This document shows, in pieces, positions 1-7,184 of a stretch of 16,363 nucleotides of DNA. The position numbers and the translations under genes were made by a program. The notes beneath the pieces were generated by a model, which saw only the letters and a program-made list of their open reading frames with translations, was not told the DNA's origin and made no database searches. Each line of letters begins with the position of its first letter. Position 1 is the stretch's first letter. Source of the DNA: an uncultured Bacilli bacterium (GTDB lineage Bacteria; Bacillota_I; Bacilli_A; RF39; UBA660); NCBI GenBank assembly GCA_934085635.1, contig CAKOHL010000015.1:1-16363 (forward strand), in the 5' to 3' direction.

Positions 1-8
1 ATATAATT

Positions 9-19
9 CTCCTCCCTTT
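9..19 (-). promoter_or_regulatory. Ribosome binding site of a gene starting just outside the left edge
   Basis: Read on the minus strand, these bases give AAGGGAGGAG followed by AATTATAT up to the window edge. This is close to a perfect Shine-Dalgarno sequence, with about the right spacing for a start codon one or a few bases beyond position 1. There is no terminator between the stop of the ankyrin-AAA+ gene and this site, so the unseen gene is probably co-transcribed with it. Confidence 0.7.
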
Positions 20-29
20 TTTTATTTTT

Positions 30-1607
30 TTATCTATTAAAATCTATTTTTAATACTTTTTCAACTGGTTTAGATATACTTGTATCTAAATATCTTAGTT
101 TAGTTATTGCTTGCTCTTTTGCAGATTCATATATTCTATCACAATATTCTAATCCTTCAATAAAATGTTCTGCTGTAATAAATTCACTATCATAAACTTT
201 TGCAAATGCGAATGCCTTGTCAATAATAGATATTGCTAAATCTGGGTTATTAACAATATCATTATGTACTCTGTGACTTTTCTCAGTGACATTTAATATA
301 ATTTTTACTATATGAGTTCTAATATTTTCGTTCTCAAAAGATATTTCGCTTTTTATACAATAATCTTTAATTACTTTATCCACTATTTGATACAAAATAT
401 CCTCAGTAGGTTCTTTAACAATTATTTTTTCAAATCTTCTTTTTAAAGCATCATCACTGAAGAACTTCTGATATTCTTTTTCAGTTGTTGTTCCAATTAC
501 TTTTAAATTAGACCTATCAATATAATGTTTTAACATAGATGCCATATCATTATCTTTATTTTTAGTTGATCCAATACCAAATATTGTGTGAATCTCATCT
601 ATAAATACTATTACATCTAATTTTTCACATAACTTCATTAACTTAGTCATTTTATCTTCAAACATTCCAACGTACTGACAACCTGCAACTATATCACTTG
701 GATTAATCTCTATAATTATTTTTTCTTGTAAAAAGTTTGGTACTTGCCCCATTTTAATTCTATATGCAAGTTCATCCACTATTGCAGTTTTACCAACACC
801 TGATTTTCCAACTATTAATGGTCTTTTTTTATCTTGAGCTAAAGTGATTATAAGATTTTTTAGTTCTTTTTCTCTTCCTATAGTTGGCGCTACTAAATAA
901 TTTTTATTATTTAATAATATACCATATTTTTCAAGTTCTAAAATATCTTTATATGATAATGTTGAAATTGCTTTAATAGCAGGACTTTCTTTTTTCACTG
1001 ATGCATTATTAATGGCAGGTGTTTTTTCTTCTATAATCTGGTTACCTTTGTTTAATTTCGAATATCTTTCCTCAAATTTTTTCTTAAAACTTTCTATTTG
1101 TTCTCTAGAATATTGTTTTTGAAAAATCATTGCTTCCAATAAATTTCTACCTTCTGAACAAACTCTAGTGCAATCATATCCATTTGAACATAATAAATCA
1201 TAAATTCTTTCAATTTCACCTAAATAATCATCACTATATATAGCAGTATGCATAATAGTATCTTTATCACTATCAACGTGATTAATGTTTAAATTATATT
1301 TTAATGCTTCAGTAATAATATTTAAAATAAATTCTTCACTATATCCAGTATATAAAGCAGTTTGAATAAAATTATAGTTATAATCTGCTTCTAAATTTGG
1401 ACTTAATCCGATTTTTAATAATGATTGAATTGCAAGAAAACATTTTGCTTCATCATACTTATCATCTACTAAAATATGTAAAATAGATTGATTATCTTCA
1501 TCCGTATAATCTAAACTACCAAATACACTCTTAATTTTTTTTACGTTAGAATGCATATCACTTGTCATCTTTGATAATAAATTCCTTATATTATTTTTAT
1601 TTAACAT
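30..1607 (-). CDS. Ankyrin-like repeat protein with a single ClpB-type AAA+ ATPase module
   Basis: I see a 525-residue protein in two parts. Residues about 38-165 look like degenerate ankyrin repeats (pattern QSILHILVDD, then a helix, then GLSPN; repeated at DTIMHTAI and RNLLEAMI). Residues about 240-500 are an AAA+ module most like the first nucleotide-binding domain of ClpA/ClpB: GREKEL (244-249), Walker A GKSGVGKT (267-274), a pore-loop-like QYVGMFE (311-317), Walker B VIVFIDEIH (332-340), sensor 1 IGTTTEKEY (371-379), arginine-finger pair R390-R391, and NPDLAISIIDKA (454-465), matching the ClpB LPDKAIDLIDEA signature. All ATPase residues appear intact. There is no second ATPase domain and no Clp N-domain. 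It probably remodels or unfolds a partner recruited by the repeats; the target is unknown. The start is supported by AAGGGGG eight bases upstream and an extended -10 promoter. Confidence 0.88.
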   Translation of the reverse strand: MLNKNNIRNLLSKMTSDMHSNVKKIKSVFGSLDYTDEDNQSILHILVDDKYDEAKCFLAIQSLLKIGLSPNLEADYNYNFIQTALYTGYSEEFILNIITEALKYNLNINHVDSDKDTIMHTAIYSDDYLGEIERIYDLLCSNGYDCTRVCSEGRNLLEAMIFQKQYSREQIESFKKKFEERYSKLNKGNQIIEEKTPAINNASVKKESPAIKAISTLSYKDILELEKYGILLNNKNYLVAPTIGREKELKNLIITLAQDKKRPLIVGKSGVGKTAIVDELAYRIKMGQVPNFLQEKIIIEINPSDIVAGCQYVGMFEDKMTKLMKLCEKLDVIVFIDEIHTIFGIGSTKNKDNDMASMLKHYIDRSNLKVIGTTTEKEYQKFFSDDALKRRFEKIIVKEPTEDILYQIVDKVIKDYCIKSEISFENENIRTHIVKIILNVTEKSHRVHNDIVNNPDLAISIIDKAFAFAKVYDSEFITAEHFIEGLEYCDRIYESAKEQAITKLRYLDTSISKPVEKVLKIDFNR

Positions 1608-1637
1608 ATAGAATTCCCCCTTAGTTAATTGAAAGTT

Positions 1638-1646
1638 ATTATAACA
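1638..1646 (-). promoter_or_regulatory. Extended -10 promoter of the ankyrin-AAA+ gene
   Basis: On the minus strand the bases read TGTTATAAT, a perfect TATAAT box with the TGn extension. The region 17 bases further up has no good -35 box, which is common for extended -10 promoters. The box lies 30 bases before the start codon, leaving room for the ribosome binding site at 1615-1621. Confidence 0.6.
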
Positions 1647-1723
1647 TAAGATTTAAAAAAATACTAGAAAAGTAGTCGCTTTTTGCTTAAAACAAATTGC
1701 TTGTAAACATTTTTTTAAAACAG

Positions 1724-1757
1724 TAAAAAAACTTAAGCATTTAATCCATACTTAAGT
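1724..1757 (-). terminator. Rho-independent terminator of the LOG-family gene
   Basis: On the minus strand AACTTAAG (from 1758) pairs with CTTAAGTT (ending at 1730) around a 13-base loop, followed by a run of T. The 5' arm lies inside the last codons of the LOG-family gene, so terminator and coding region overlap. The stem is AT-rich and only 8 bp, so it may be modest in strength. It separates the operon above from the ankyrin-AAA+ gene. Confidence 0.6.
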
Positions 1758-2292
1758 TCTTTTCATAGTTTTCTAGATAAGTAATAACTTCTTCTTTAGT
1801 ATTCATTATTACATAGTTACCCTTATCTTTTTCTTTAACAAATTTTTCATTATACATCTTGTCCATAAATTCAAGTAAAATACCATAAAAATTATTAGAG
1901 TTATATATTATTATTGGTTTATTAAATTCGTGGCATCTTTTACTTTCTATTGATGAAAATAATTCATATATAGTCCCTATTCCACCAGGTAAAAATATAA
2001 GTGCATTGCTTTCTCTTATTAGTCCTTCAGTTCTTTCACTTACTGTTTTTGTTATTATTTCTTGAGTACATTTCAAATCCTTAAAATCATCTTTATAAGC
2101 CACAGGACATATACCTATAACACTTCTATTATGACTAAGTGCTACATCGTGAGATAATCCCATTAGTCCACCATTACTAGCGCCAAAGACTAAGTCATTT
2201 ACTTTCATTAATTCTTCTAATAATTCTTTAGAGTCATCTAAGTATTCTTTTGGTATATCATTACTAGATGAACAACCTATAAATAATTTCAT
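1741..2292 (-). CDS. LOG-family protein (nucleoside 5'-monophosphate phosphoribohydrolase type)
   Basis: This 183-residue protein has the marks of the LOG/TIGR00730 Rossmann-fold family: an N-terminal strand MKLFIGCSSS, the glycine-rich GASNGGLMG (37-45), and the signature LPGGIGTIYE (101-110). Arg87 in SERTEGLIRES and Glu110 match the catalytic Arg and Glu of the family. Characterised members cleave the N-glycosidic bond of cytokinin ribotides or of AMP and similar nucleotides; bacterial substrates are often uncertain, and old annotations call them lysine decarboxylases. The length is normal for the family. The start follows AAGAGGTGAC at good spacing. It is the last gene of a tight set with the unknown 172-residue protein (13-base gap) and the DUF2974-type hydrolase, and ends in its own terminator. 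Confidence 0.85.
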   Translation of the reverse strand: MKLFIGCSSSNDIPKEYLDDSKELLEELMKVNDLVFGASNGGLMGLSHDVALSHNRSVIGICPVAYKDDFKDLKCTQEIITKTVSERTEGLIRESNALIFLPGGIGTIYELFSSIESKRCHEFNKPIIIYNSNNFYGILLEFMDKMYNEKFVKEKDKGNYVIMNTKEEVITYLENYEKNLSMD

Positions 2293-2305
2293 TTTTTGTC
2301 ACCTC

Positions 2306-2824
2306 TTATTTTCGTTTTATATCATTTAGTTCTTTTAAATCAATTATGTTTGTTATAAGTGATGTTGGTACTGGTTTAAGTGCACCTGATGATTTTATTA
2401 GTCTTACACTTGGATCAAACGAAAGTCTAGTACCATTATCGTATGCAAGAGTAAAATATTCTTTGTAAGCTGGACATTCAATTATATAGTCTCCATATCT
2501 TAGTCCTGCTCCACCTAAATACCAATCAACTCCTTTATTGTTGTTGTATATTTTTCCATCTTCTTCATATTCTTTATATTCATCACCCTCATAACTAAAT
2601 ACATAACCACTTTCTAAATACAAATCAAGAGTATCTTTGCTAACAACTCTATAAGCATGATCTGGTTTTAACTTATAACCCAATACTTCTTTTACGGGAT
2701 GGTCTCTACCTAATATGACTTTTTCTCTTGTTGTTAATTCTTCTTTATTCAAAATTTTAATCTGAGCAGTTTTTATTTCTTCATCATTTGACAAAGGTAA
2801 TTCATATACATTTAATAATTCCAT
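2306..2824 (-). CDS. Unknown protein, possibly with a distant ADP-ribosyltransferase-like fold
   Basis: I do not recognise this 172-residue protein with confidence. It is soluble, acidic in the middle, and has no signal peptide or membrane segment. A stretch from about 57 to 155 (HAYRVVSKDTLDLYLESGYV, then WYLGGAGLRYGDYIIECPA, then SFDPSVRLIKSSG) has a YR-x-VS opening, a helix, and later short strands, an arrangement reminiscent of ADP-ribosyltransferase-like domains; this is a weak impression, not a motif match. Its ATG overlaps the stop of the upstream hydrolase gene by one base (TAATG), so translation of the two is probably coupled. Its ribosome binding site AAAGGA lies inside the end of that gene. 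The LOG-family gene follows 13 bases later. Confidence 0.8.
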   Translation of the reverse strand: MELLNVYELPLSNDEEIKTAQIKILNKEELTTREKVILGRDHPVKEVLGYKLKPDHAYRVVSKDTLDLYLESGYVFSYEGDEYKEYEEDGKIYNNNKGVDWYLGGAGLRYGDYIIECPAYKEYFTLAYDNGTRLSFDPSVRLIKSSGALKPVPTSLITNIIDLKELNDIKRK

Positions 2825-3870
2825 TACCCATTTCCTTTCTCATTACTATTTGTTATGTTAAATATACAAGTGAACACATCTGTTAAATATTTAATAACTT
2901 TTGGATCTACATCTTTCATATTTTTAATAATGTTTTTGAAATCTATTAAGTTAAATTCAAATTTATCATCATATTTTTTATCTAATTTTTTAATTATTGT
3001 TTCAATTGCTTCTTCTAACTCAGTTTCATTTAATTCTTCAAGTGCATCTATTGTATTTAGATGTAGTTTATTACTTAATTTGGATAATTTACCTTCTACA
3101 AAGAATTCACCAAATATATTCCAAGATGTTGGATAATGTTCATAAAATGCAAAGTTTTCACTCTGTACTACTTCATAGTTTTCATTATAAAGAAGCATCC
3201 CTACAACAGAACCTGTTGGTACAATATTTTTTATTTTTGATTTTATAGCATTATATTTTTCACTTTCATATTGTTTTTTTAATAAACCAGGTCCATCAAA
3301 ATTATACACTTTACTGATTCTTTTTAATACCAATGAGTTCATTTCATACGCGCTTACTAATGCAAGATTCCCACCTTTACTATGACCAGTTATGTATATT
3401 TTTTTATCTGATTTTTTTATTGTTTTCTTTAAATAACTTATTGCTTGCTCTTGGGTTGAAGTTGGATATTTATATCCTAATCTAAAGTTTTCAAACCAAC
3501 CTATACTAGACGCATCGGTACCCTTGAAAGCAATTATTGTATTTTTACCTAACTCTAACCTTACTGCTCCAAACTGATACATTTCATTTCTAACATTTAT
3601 AAAATCACTTACAACTAAGTTCTTATATCTTTCTGATGATTTTATAAGGTCTAAAATTTCAAAAGCCTTTTCTCCCATAGCGCTATAGTTGGGAAGAACT
3701 TTATGATGAGTACTATAAGTAATAAAATCACTTAAATTCATTTTCGTCTCAAAACTCTTTATAGGCAAATATACTAATGTAGAAAAAAGTAAATTATCAA
3801 TATCATTAATATCTACTTTATTTATAGGAACATTTTTATAATATTTTAAATAGTCTTTTAATGTATACAT
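2824..3870 (-). CDS. Alpha/beta-hydrolase of the DUF2974 (Mbeg1-like) type
   Basis: This 348-residue protein carries a lipase-type nucleophile elbow, GHSKGGN (162-168), with Ser164 as likely nucleophile. Candidate partners are Asp192 in YNFDGPGL (189-196) and His245 in FYEHYPTSW (242-250). IIAFKGTDASSIGWFENF (112-129) resembles the strand-plus-oxyanion region of class 3 lipase relatives. These features match the DUF2974/Mbeg1-like family, whose substrates are largely unknown. There is no signal peptide, so it is probably cytoplasmic. Beyond residue 270 the protein is helical and charged without a recognisable domain. Its start follows AAAGGAG at 6-base spacing. It overlaps the next gene by one base, and a small hairpin with a U tail lies just before its ribosome binding site. 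Confidence 0.83.
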   Translation of the reverse strand: MYTLKDYLKYYKNVPINKVDINDIDNLLFSTLVYLPIKSFETKMNLSDFITYSTHHKVLPNYSAMGEKAFEILDLIKSSERYKNLVVSDFINVRNEMYQFGAVRLELGKNTIIAFKGTDASSIGWFENFRLGYKYPTSTQEQAISYLKKTIKKSDKKIYITGHSKGGNLALVSAYEMNSLVLKRISKVYNFDGPGLLKKQYESEKYNAIKSKIKNIVPTGSVVGMLLYNENYEVVQSENFAFYEHYPTSWNIFGEFFVEGKLSKLSNKLHLNTIDALEELNETELEEAIETIIKKLDKKYDDKFEFNLIDFKNIIKNMKDVDPKVIKYLTDVFTCIFNITNSNEKGNG

Positions 3871-3888
3871 AATATTCTCCTTTAACTG

Positions 3889-3910
3889 AAAAAAACTTCT
3901 AATGAAGTTT
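3889..3910 (-). terminator. Small terminator or attenuator between the lipoprotein and hydrolase genes
   Basis: On the minus strand AAACTTC-ATTA-GAAGTTT forms a 7-bp hairpin with a 4-base loop, continuing into a T run. It begins at the lipoprotein stop codon and ends about six bases before the ribosome binding site of the hydrolase gene. No promoter fits between it and that gene, so the downstream genes probably depend on partial read-through. Confidence 0.6.
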
Positions 3911-4397
3911 ATTCAAATTTTACTGTCTTTGCCCATTTGATAAATTTTTGTTCATATTTATCTTTATTTTTAGTTTCACAACCAAAATTTACTAACCAAA
4001 ATGCATCATCAGTTTTATATACGCTTGCTAAATAGAAGAAACTTTTACCACTTATTTCCTTTTCATAAGTAAAATATGTAATCCCATCTTCTTCTTTTAC
4101 ATCAAATGTAGACCCATTATTTGTTTCTACTACTTTAATATAATCAGCAATTGTACTTTCTTTTCCTAAATTTACAACACTCAAAGCATCAAAAGTCTCT
4201 TTAAGTCCTGACATTATTACTGATGTACCTTCATAATATACAGTTGCAGACGCAAGATCCTTTTCAAACATTCCATCTTCCATTGTTACAGTTAATCCAC
4301 TACTAGTATATGTTTTGTCTTTTACTTCAAAGTCACATCCAGCTAAGAAAAAGCATATTACAAGTGCTGCTAAACCAGCCAAAACTCTTTTAGTCAT
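3909..4397 (-). CDS. Small predicted lipoprotein of unknown function
   Basis: This 162-residue protein begins with a short basic n-region, a hydrophobic stretch and a lipobox LAGC with Cys21 as the lipidation site, so the mature protein should be anchored on the outer face of the membrane. The mature part is a run of predicted beta strands ending in AFWLVNFGC and FIKWAKTVKFE, which loosely resembles small PsbP/DUF1795-type folds; I cannot confirm this. Cys142 is the only cysteine in the mature part besides Cys21. The start follows GGAGAGTG. It lies 76 bases downstream of the thioredoxin-like gene with no clear terminator between them, so the two may be partly co-transcribed, and both products act at the outer membrane face. 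Confidence 0.85.
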   Translation of the reverse strand: MTKRVLAGLAALVICFFLAGCDFEVKDKTYTSSGLTVTMEDGMFEKDLASATVYYEGTSVIMSGLKETFDALSVVNLGKESTIADYIKVVETNNGSTFDVKEEDGITYFTYEKEISGKSFFYLASVYKTDDAFWLVNFGCETKNKDKYEQKFIKWAKTVKFE

Positions 4398-4439
4398 ATT
4401 TTATTCACTCTCCATACTTTATAAAGTTTATCATAAAAT

Positions 4440-4469
4440 ATTTTAAATTTCTATAGAACATTTTTTCAA
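4440..4469 (-). promoter_or_regulatory. Candidate promoter of the lipoprotein gene
   Basis: On the minus strand TTGAAA (4469-4464) and TAAAAT (4445-4440) are separated by 18 bases; each matches five of six consensus positions. The site lies just beyond the stop of the thioredoxin-like gene and about 42 bases before the lipoprotein start. The AT-rich background makes chance matches likely, so this is tentative. Confidence 0.4.
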
Positions 4470-4473
4470 TTTA

Positions 4474-5073
4474 CTATTTATTACAATCTGTACAAGCATT
4501 TGATTTTACTTTTTCGAATGCATTTGTTAATTTTGTTTTAAGTGCAGTCAAATCTTCACTTTGCCAATATTCTTCAGGTAAATCATATCCTTTAGTATCT
4601 CTAGCTGTTTCATCATCAAACATAACTATTTTACCACTAGACACTACTATAACTGAAGGAACATAAACTCTTTTATTTCCTTCATCATCATTAGATAGAT
4701 AATCACTTAATATTTTAACAGTTTCTTTATATTCTTCAGTATCATTCTTTCTATCATCCAAAATATTTGAATAATAAACTTTATCTAATCCTACACTTTT
4801 AGACACTTCATCTATATATTTAACATATTCTTGGCACCAAGGGCACTCTGGAAAACCTAAATATACTACTCCTGTACCTTTAGTTAAAATTTTATTAACT
4901 TCTTCTAAAGTCTTATATTTAAACAAATTATCCTCACTTATCTTAGTATACTCCTTAGCAAATTTAACATTATCAGGTGTAACTTCTTCCTTCTTTAGCA
5001 AAAAGAAATATGTAAGTCCTGCGATTATTAGTAATACTAAAATGCTAATTGGTACGATTATATTTTTTTTCAT
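4474..5073 (-). CDS. Membrane-anchored thioredoxin-like protein with CPWC motif
   Basis: This 199-residue protein has an N-terminal membrane anchor (about 5-26) and a thioredoxin-fold domain outside the membrane. FPECPWCQEYV (75-85) holds the redox motif CPWC (77-80), preceded by VVYLGF, and VYVPSVIVV (137-145) supplies the expected cis-proline at Pro139. The middle (about 95-132) is a longer helical insert than in classical thioredoxin, as in bacteriocin-accessory/PedC-like or TlpA-like proteins. The C-terminus ends with a second cysteine pair, CTDC (194-197). It probably exchanges disulfides or relays electrons at the cell surface; the partner is unknown. The start follows AGAGGAG. Its promoter shares bases with the terminator of the WG-repeat gene. 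Confidence 0.85.
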   Translation of the reverse strand: MKKNIIVPISILVLLIIAGLTYFFLLKKEEVTPDNVKFAKEYTKISEDNLFKYKTLEEVNKILTKGTGVVYLGFPECPWCQEYVKYIDEVSKSVGLDKVYYSNILDDRKNDTEEYKETVKILSDYLSNDDEGNKRVYVPSVIVVSSGKIVMFDDETARDTKGYDLPEEYWQSEDLTALKTKLTNAFEKVKSNACTDCNK

Positions 5074-5095
5074 TTATCTCACTCCTCTAGCAATA

Positions 5096-5124
5096 ATTTT
5101 ACCATAAAAATAAAGATTTGTAAC
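5096..5124 (-). promoter_or_regulatory. Promoter of the thioredoxin-like gene
   Basis: On the minus strand TAAAAT (5101-5096) is preceded by TGG, giving an extended -10. GTTACA 17 bases upstream (5124-5119) is a partial -35 box that lies in and next to the 3' arm of the upstream terminator stem. The -10 box is 22 bases from the start codon. Confidence 0.5.
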
Positions 5125-5145
5125 TATTTATGTTTACAAATCTTT
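5102..5145 (-). terminator. Rho-independent terminator of the WG-repeat gene
   Basis: AAAGATTTGTAA (5112-5123) and TTACAAATCTTT (5134-5145) form a perfect 12-bp stem with a 10-base loop. On the minus strand it is followed by ATTTTTATGG. It lies about 75 bases after the stop of the WG-repeat gene; the bases between (5146-5218) hold no visible gene. Confidence 0.75.
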
Positions 5146-5218
5146 TAATGTTCTACGTGCCTAAAATAAAGTTTCAAATTCATTTAACTTCTTTTTTACA
5201 AACAAATCAGAAATACAT

Positions 5219-7015
5219 TTATAATTCAATGTAATACAAAGTATTATTTCCTATAAAAAATAATTTGTTATCTACTTCTCCTAAGTATTCCTTTAATTTA
5301 ACATTATCATTATTTGTATATTTAATTAAATTATTATCTTTATCATAGATATCATATCCTTCTACTACTTCAGTTGTTTTATAATTATTTTTAACTCTTG
5401 TAACAATTTTTGCCACCAAATAATTGCTTTTAGTTTTAACAATACTATAATTTTTTTGATTATCTATCACGTTACAATTATTATCATATAGAATTGTGAA
5501 AAAATTTTTATCGTGAGAAGTAAAAGTATTGTCTCTTATTCTATAGATGGATTCAGTAGGTAATTTTTCTACTGTACATTTTGATTTTGTATCATTTAAT
5601 CCATTTATGAGTACATAATTTTCACTATTGATTAAATAAATATTACTATAATTATTTTGATAAAGGCTATATTCAAAATCTGTTATTAACTTTCCATTAT
5701 AGTTTATAACAGCACATTTATTGTTTTCTTCTTTGCAAATAATGTATCCCTCATATAAACCACTTGATTCATAATTATTAATGTCTTTTGCAATCAATTC
5801 ATTTTCTAAGGAATAAAAACTAAATTTATTATTTTCTTTTTTTACATACATTTTATTATTTATGTAATAGTTATTATAATAACCATCTGGAGATTCTTCA
5901 ATTTCATAATAAACATTTTCTATTGTCTTTGTATTTAAATTTTCATCAACATATAATATTTTTGAATTATCCATTTCATATAGTGTTCCACTTCTTGATA
6001 TAACCGATTTAACATTATCTATAGTTTTTAATAGTTTACCATTTAAGTCATAAAATTCAATTGCCTTTATAGTTTCATTTTCTTTAATCGTTTTAATAAA
6101 TTTATTTAAATTTTGTTCATATTTATATTCCCGAGTGCCTTCACTTTGAAATACGATTTTATTATCTTCATTTAAAACATAATATGTATTATCTTTTTTT
6201 ACGAAAAACAAATATTTATTATCAATTTTTACAACGTAAGGAGTATCATGGTACTCAAATTCACCGATAGAATTAAAATAGTCGTGATATGTTTCTGCAA
6301 TATCTTCATATAAGTCAAAATGTCTTTCTTCAATTCCGTCATAAATAAAGTCTATAATTACGTTTCCATTAATATTAATTACACCTAGTTTGTTATTTAG
6401 AATAGCATATAAGTATTTTCTGTTTAAGTCAAAATCGATATAATCATATTTGCACTCAATCATAGTTTTTCCTTTAGAATCTAATAAACCAAATTTATTA
6501 TCTTTTCTAACTAAATAATAATTATCAATAGGTTTAATAACATCATACTCTTCTTTTGGCATATTTGGTTCAATATTTCTATCAAATATGCATTTTAGAT
6601 TTTCTGTGCAGTAATAGTTGTATCCACTTTCTAGTGGAAATGGACGTTCATACTTATAGGTCGATTTTCTAGTTTTAGTAATTTTATTTTCTTTTAAATA
6701 ATATAATACCTCTTGTCCGATATTATTTTTATCATTAGGTACTGTATAAAGTACTATATATTCTTTATATCTTCCAATTCCGTTATGATTTTTAGTAGAA
6801 AGGACTATTTCTTCATCAGTATATCTTTTTAGTTCATATGTTATATCTATTTTATTATCTGGATTATTTTTGTTATTCTCGTTATTTTTATCATTAACGT
6901 TATCATTATTTTTAGAATTATAATTAATTATATATCCAGATATACCAGCTAACAGTGTTATAACAAATAATATACTTATAAATAATATCCAGTTATTTGC
7001 TTTCCTTTTTTCCAT
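5219..7015 (-). CDS. Membrane-anchored WG-repeat protein
   Basis: This 598-residue protein starts with a membrane segment (about 9-31), then a low-complexity Asn/Lys/Asp linker (about 32-56), then a large extracellular region. That region contains divergent WG-type beta repeats, clearest at KFGLLDSKGKTMIECKYDYI (174-193) and KLGVININGNVIIDFIYDGI (209-228), with weaker copies further on such as KCAVINYNGKLITDFEYSLY. Each repeat follows the family rule of a (W/F/L)G turn, a short strand, a G-N/K turn and an I-x-x-x-Y-D/E ending. WG-repeat proteins are thought to form beta-propeller-like or solenoid binding surfaces; no enzymatic motif is visible. Its function is unknown. It has its own promoter and terminator and so appears to be a single-gene transcript. 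The ribosome binding site is weak (AGGA). Confidence 0.85.
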   Translation of the reverse strand: MEKRKANNWILFISILFVITLLAGISGYIINYNSKNNDNVNDKNNENNKNNPDNKIDITYELKRYTDEEIVLSTKNHNGIGRYKEYIVLYTVPNDKNNIGQEVLYYLKENKITKTRKSTYKYERPFPLESGYNYYCTENLKCIFDRNIEPNMPKEEYDVIKPIDNYYLVRKDNKFGLLDSKGKTMIECKYDYIDFDLNRKYLYAILNNKLGVININGNVIIDFIYDGIEERHFDLYEDIAETYHDYFNSIGEFEYHDTPYVVKIDNKYLFFVKKDNTYYVLNEDNKIVFQSEGTREYKYEQNLNKFIKTIKENETIKAIEFYDLNGKLLKTIDNVKSVISRSGTLYEMDNSKILYVDENLNTKTIENVYYEIEESPDGYYNNYYINNKMYVKKENNKFSFYSLENELIAKDINNYESSGLYEGYIICKEENNKCAVINYNGKLITDFEYSLYQNNYSNIYLINSENYVLINGLNDTKSKCTVEKLPTESIYRIRDNTFTSHDKNFFTILYDNNCNVIDNQKNYSIVKTKSNYLVAKIVTRVKNNYKTTEVVEGYDIYDKDNNLIKYTNNDNVKLKEYLGEVDNKLFFIGNNTLYYIEL

Positions 7016-7039
7016 ACTTTTTTCCTACTTTCTATATAT

Positions 7040-7068
7040 ATTGTATCAAAAAAATATTTATAAGTCAT
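7040..7068 (-). promoter_or_regulatory. Promoter of the WG-repeat gene
   Basis: On the minus strand ATGACT (7068-7063) and TACAAT (7045-7040) are separated by exactly 17 bases, matching four and five consensus positions. The -10 box lies 24 bases before the start codon and immediately downstream of the terminator of the preceding operon. Confidence 0.5.
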
Positions 7069-7071
7069 TAT

Positions 7072-7142
7072 AATAAAATTAAAAAGTACACAAACTTTGA
7101 AATGATTTATTATACATTTCTGTGCACTTTTTATCTGCTAAT
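7072..7142 (-). terminator. Terminator of the five-gene envelope operon
   Basis: AAAAAGTACACA (7081-7092) and TGTGCACTTTTT (7131-7142) pair over 12 bases with one G-U pair. An inner GAAATG/CATTTC stem (7099-7104 with 7125-7130) extends the structure. On the minus strand a T-rich tail follows. Plus-strand transcripts would also meet a T run, so it may work in both directions. Between it and the XRE gene stop (7143-7184) I see nothing else. Confidence 0.75.
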
Positions 7143-7184
7143 TATCAATTAAGTATTATAAATTAAGATGATTCACTATTTTTC

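Noticed and set aside
4416..4427. Perfect 12-bp palindrome ACTTTATAAAGT upstream of the lipoprotein gene
   Set aside because: Short and almost wholly A/T, so expected by chance; no second copy seen nearby, so not called an operator.
7072..7142. Long inverted repeat that could be read as a mobile-element end
   Set aside because: It has a loop-and-U-tail layout at the end of an operon, there is no second copy or transposase, and it fits a terminator.
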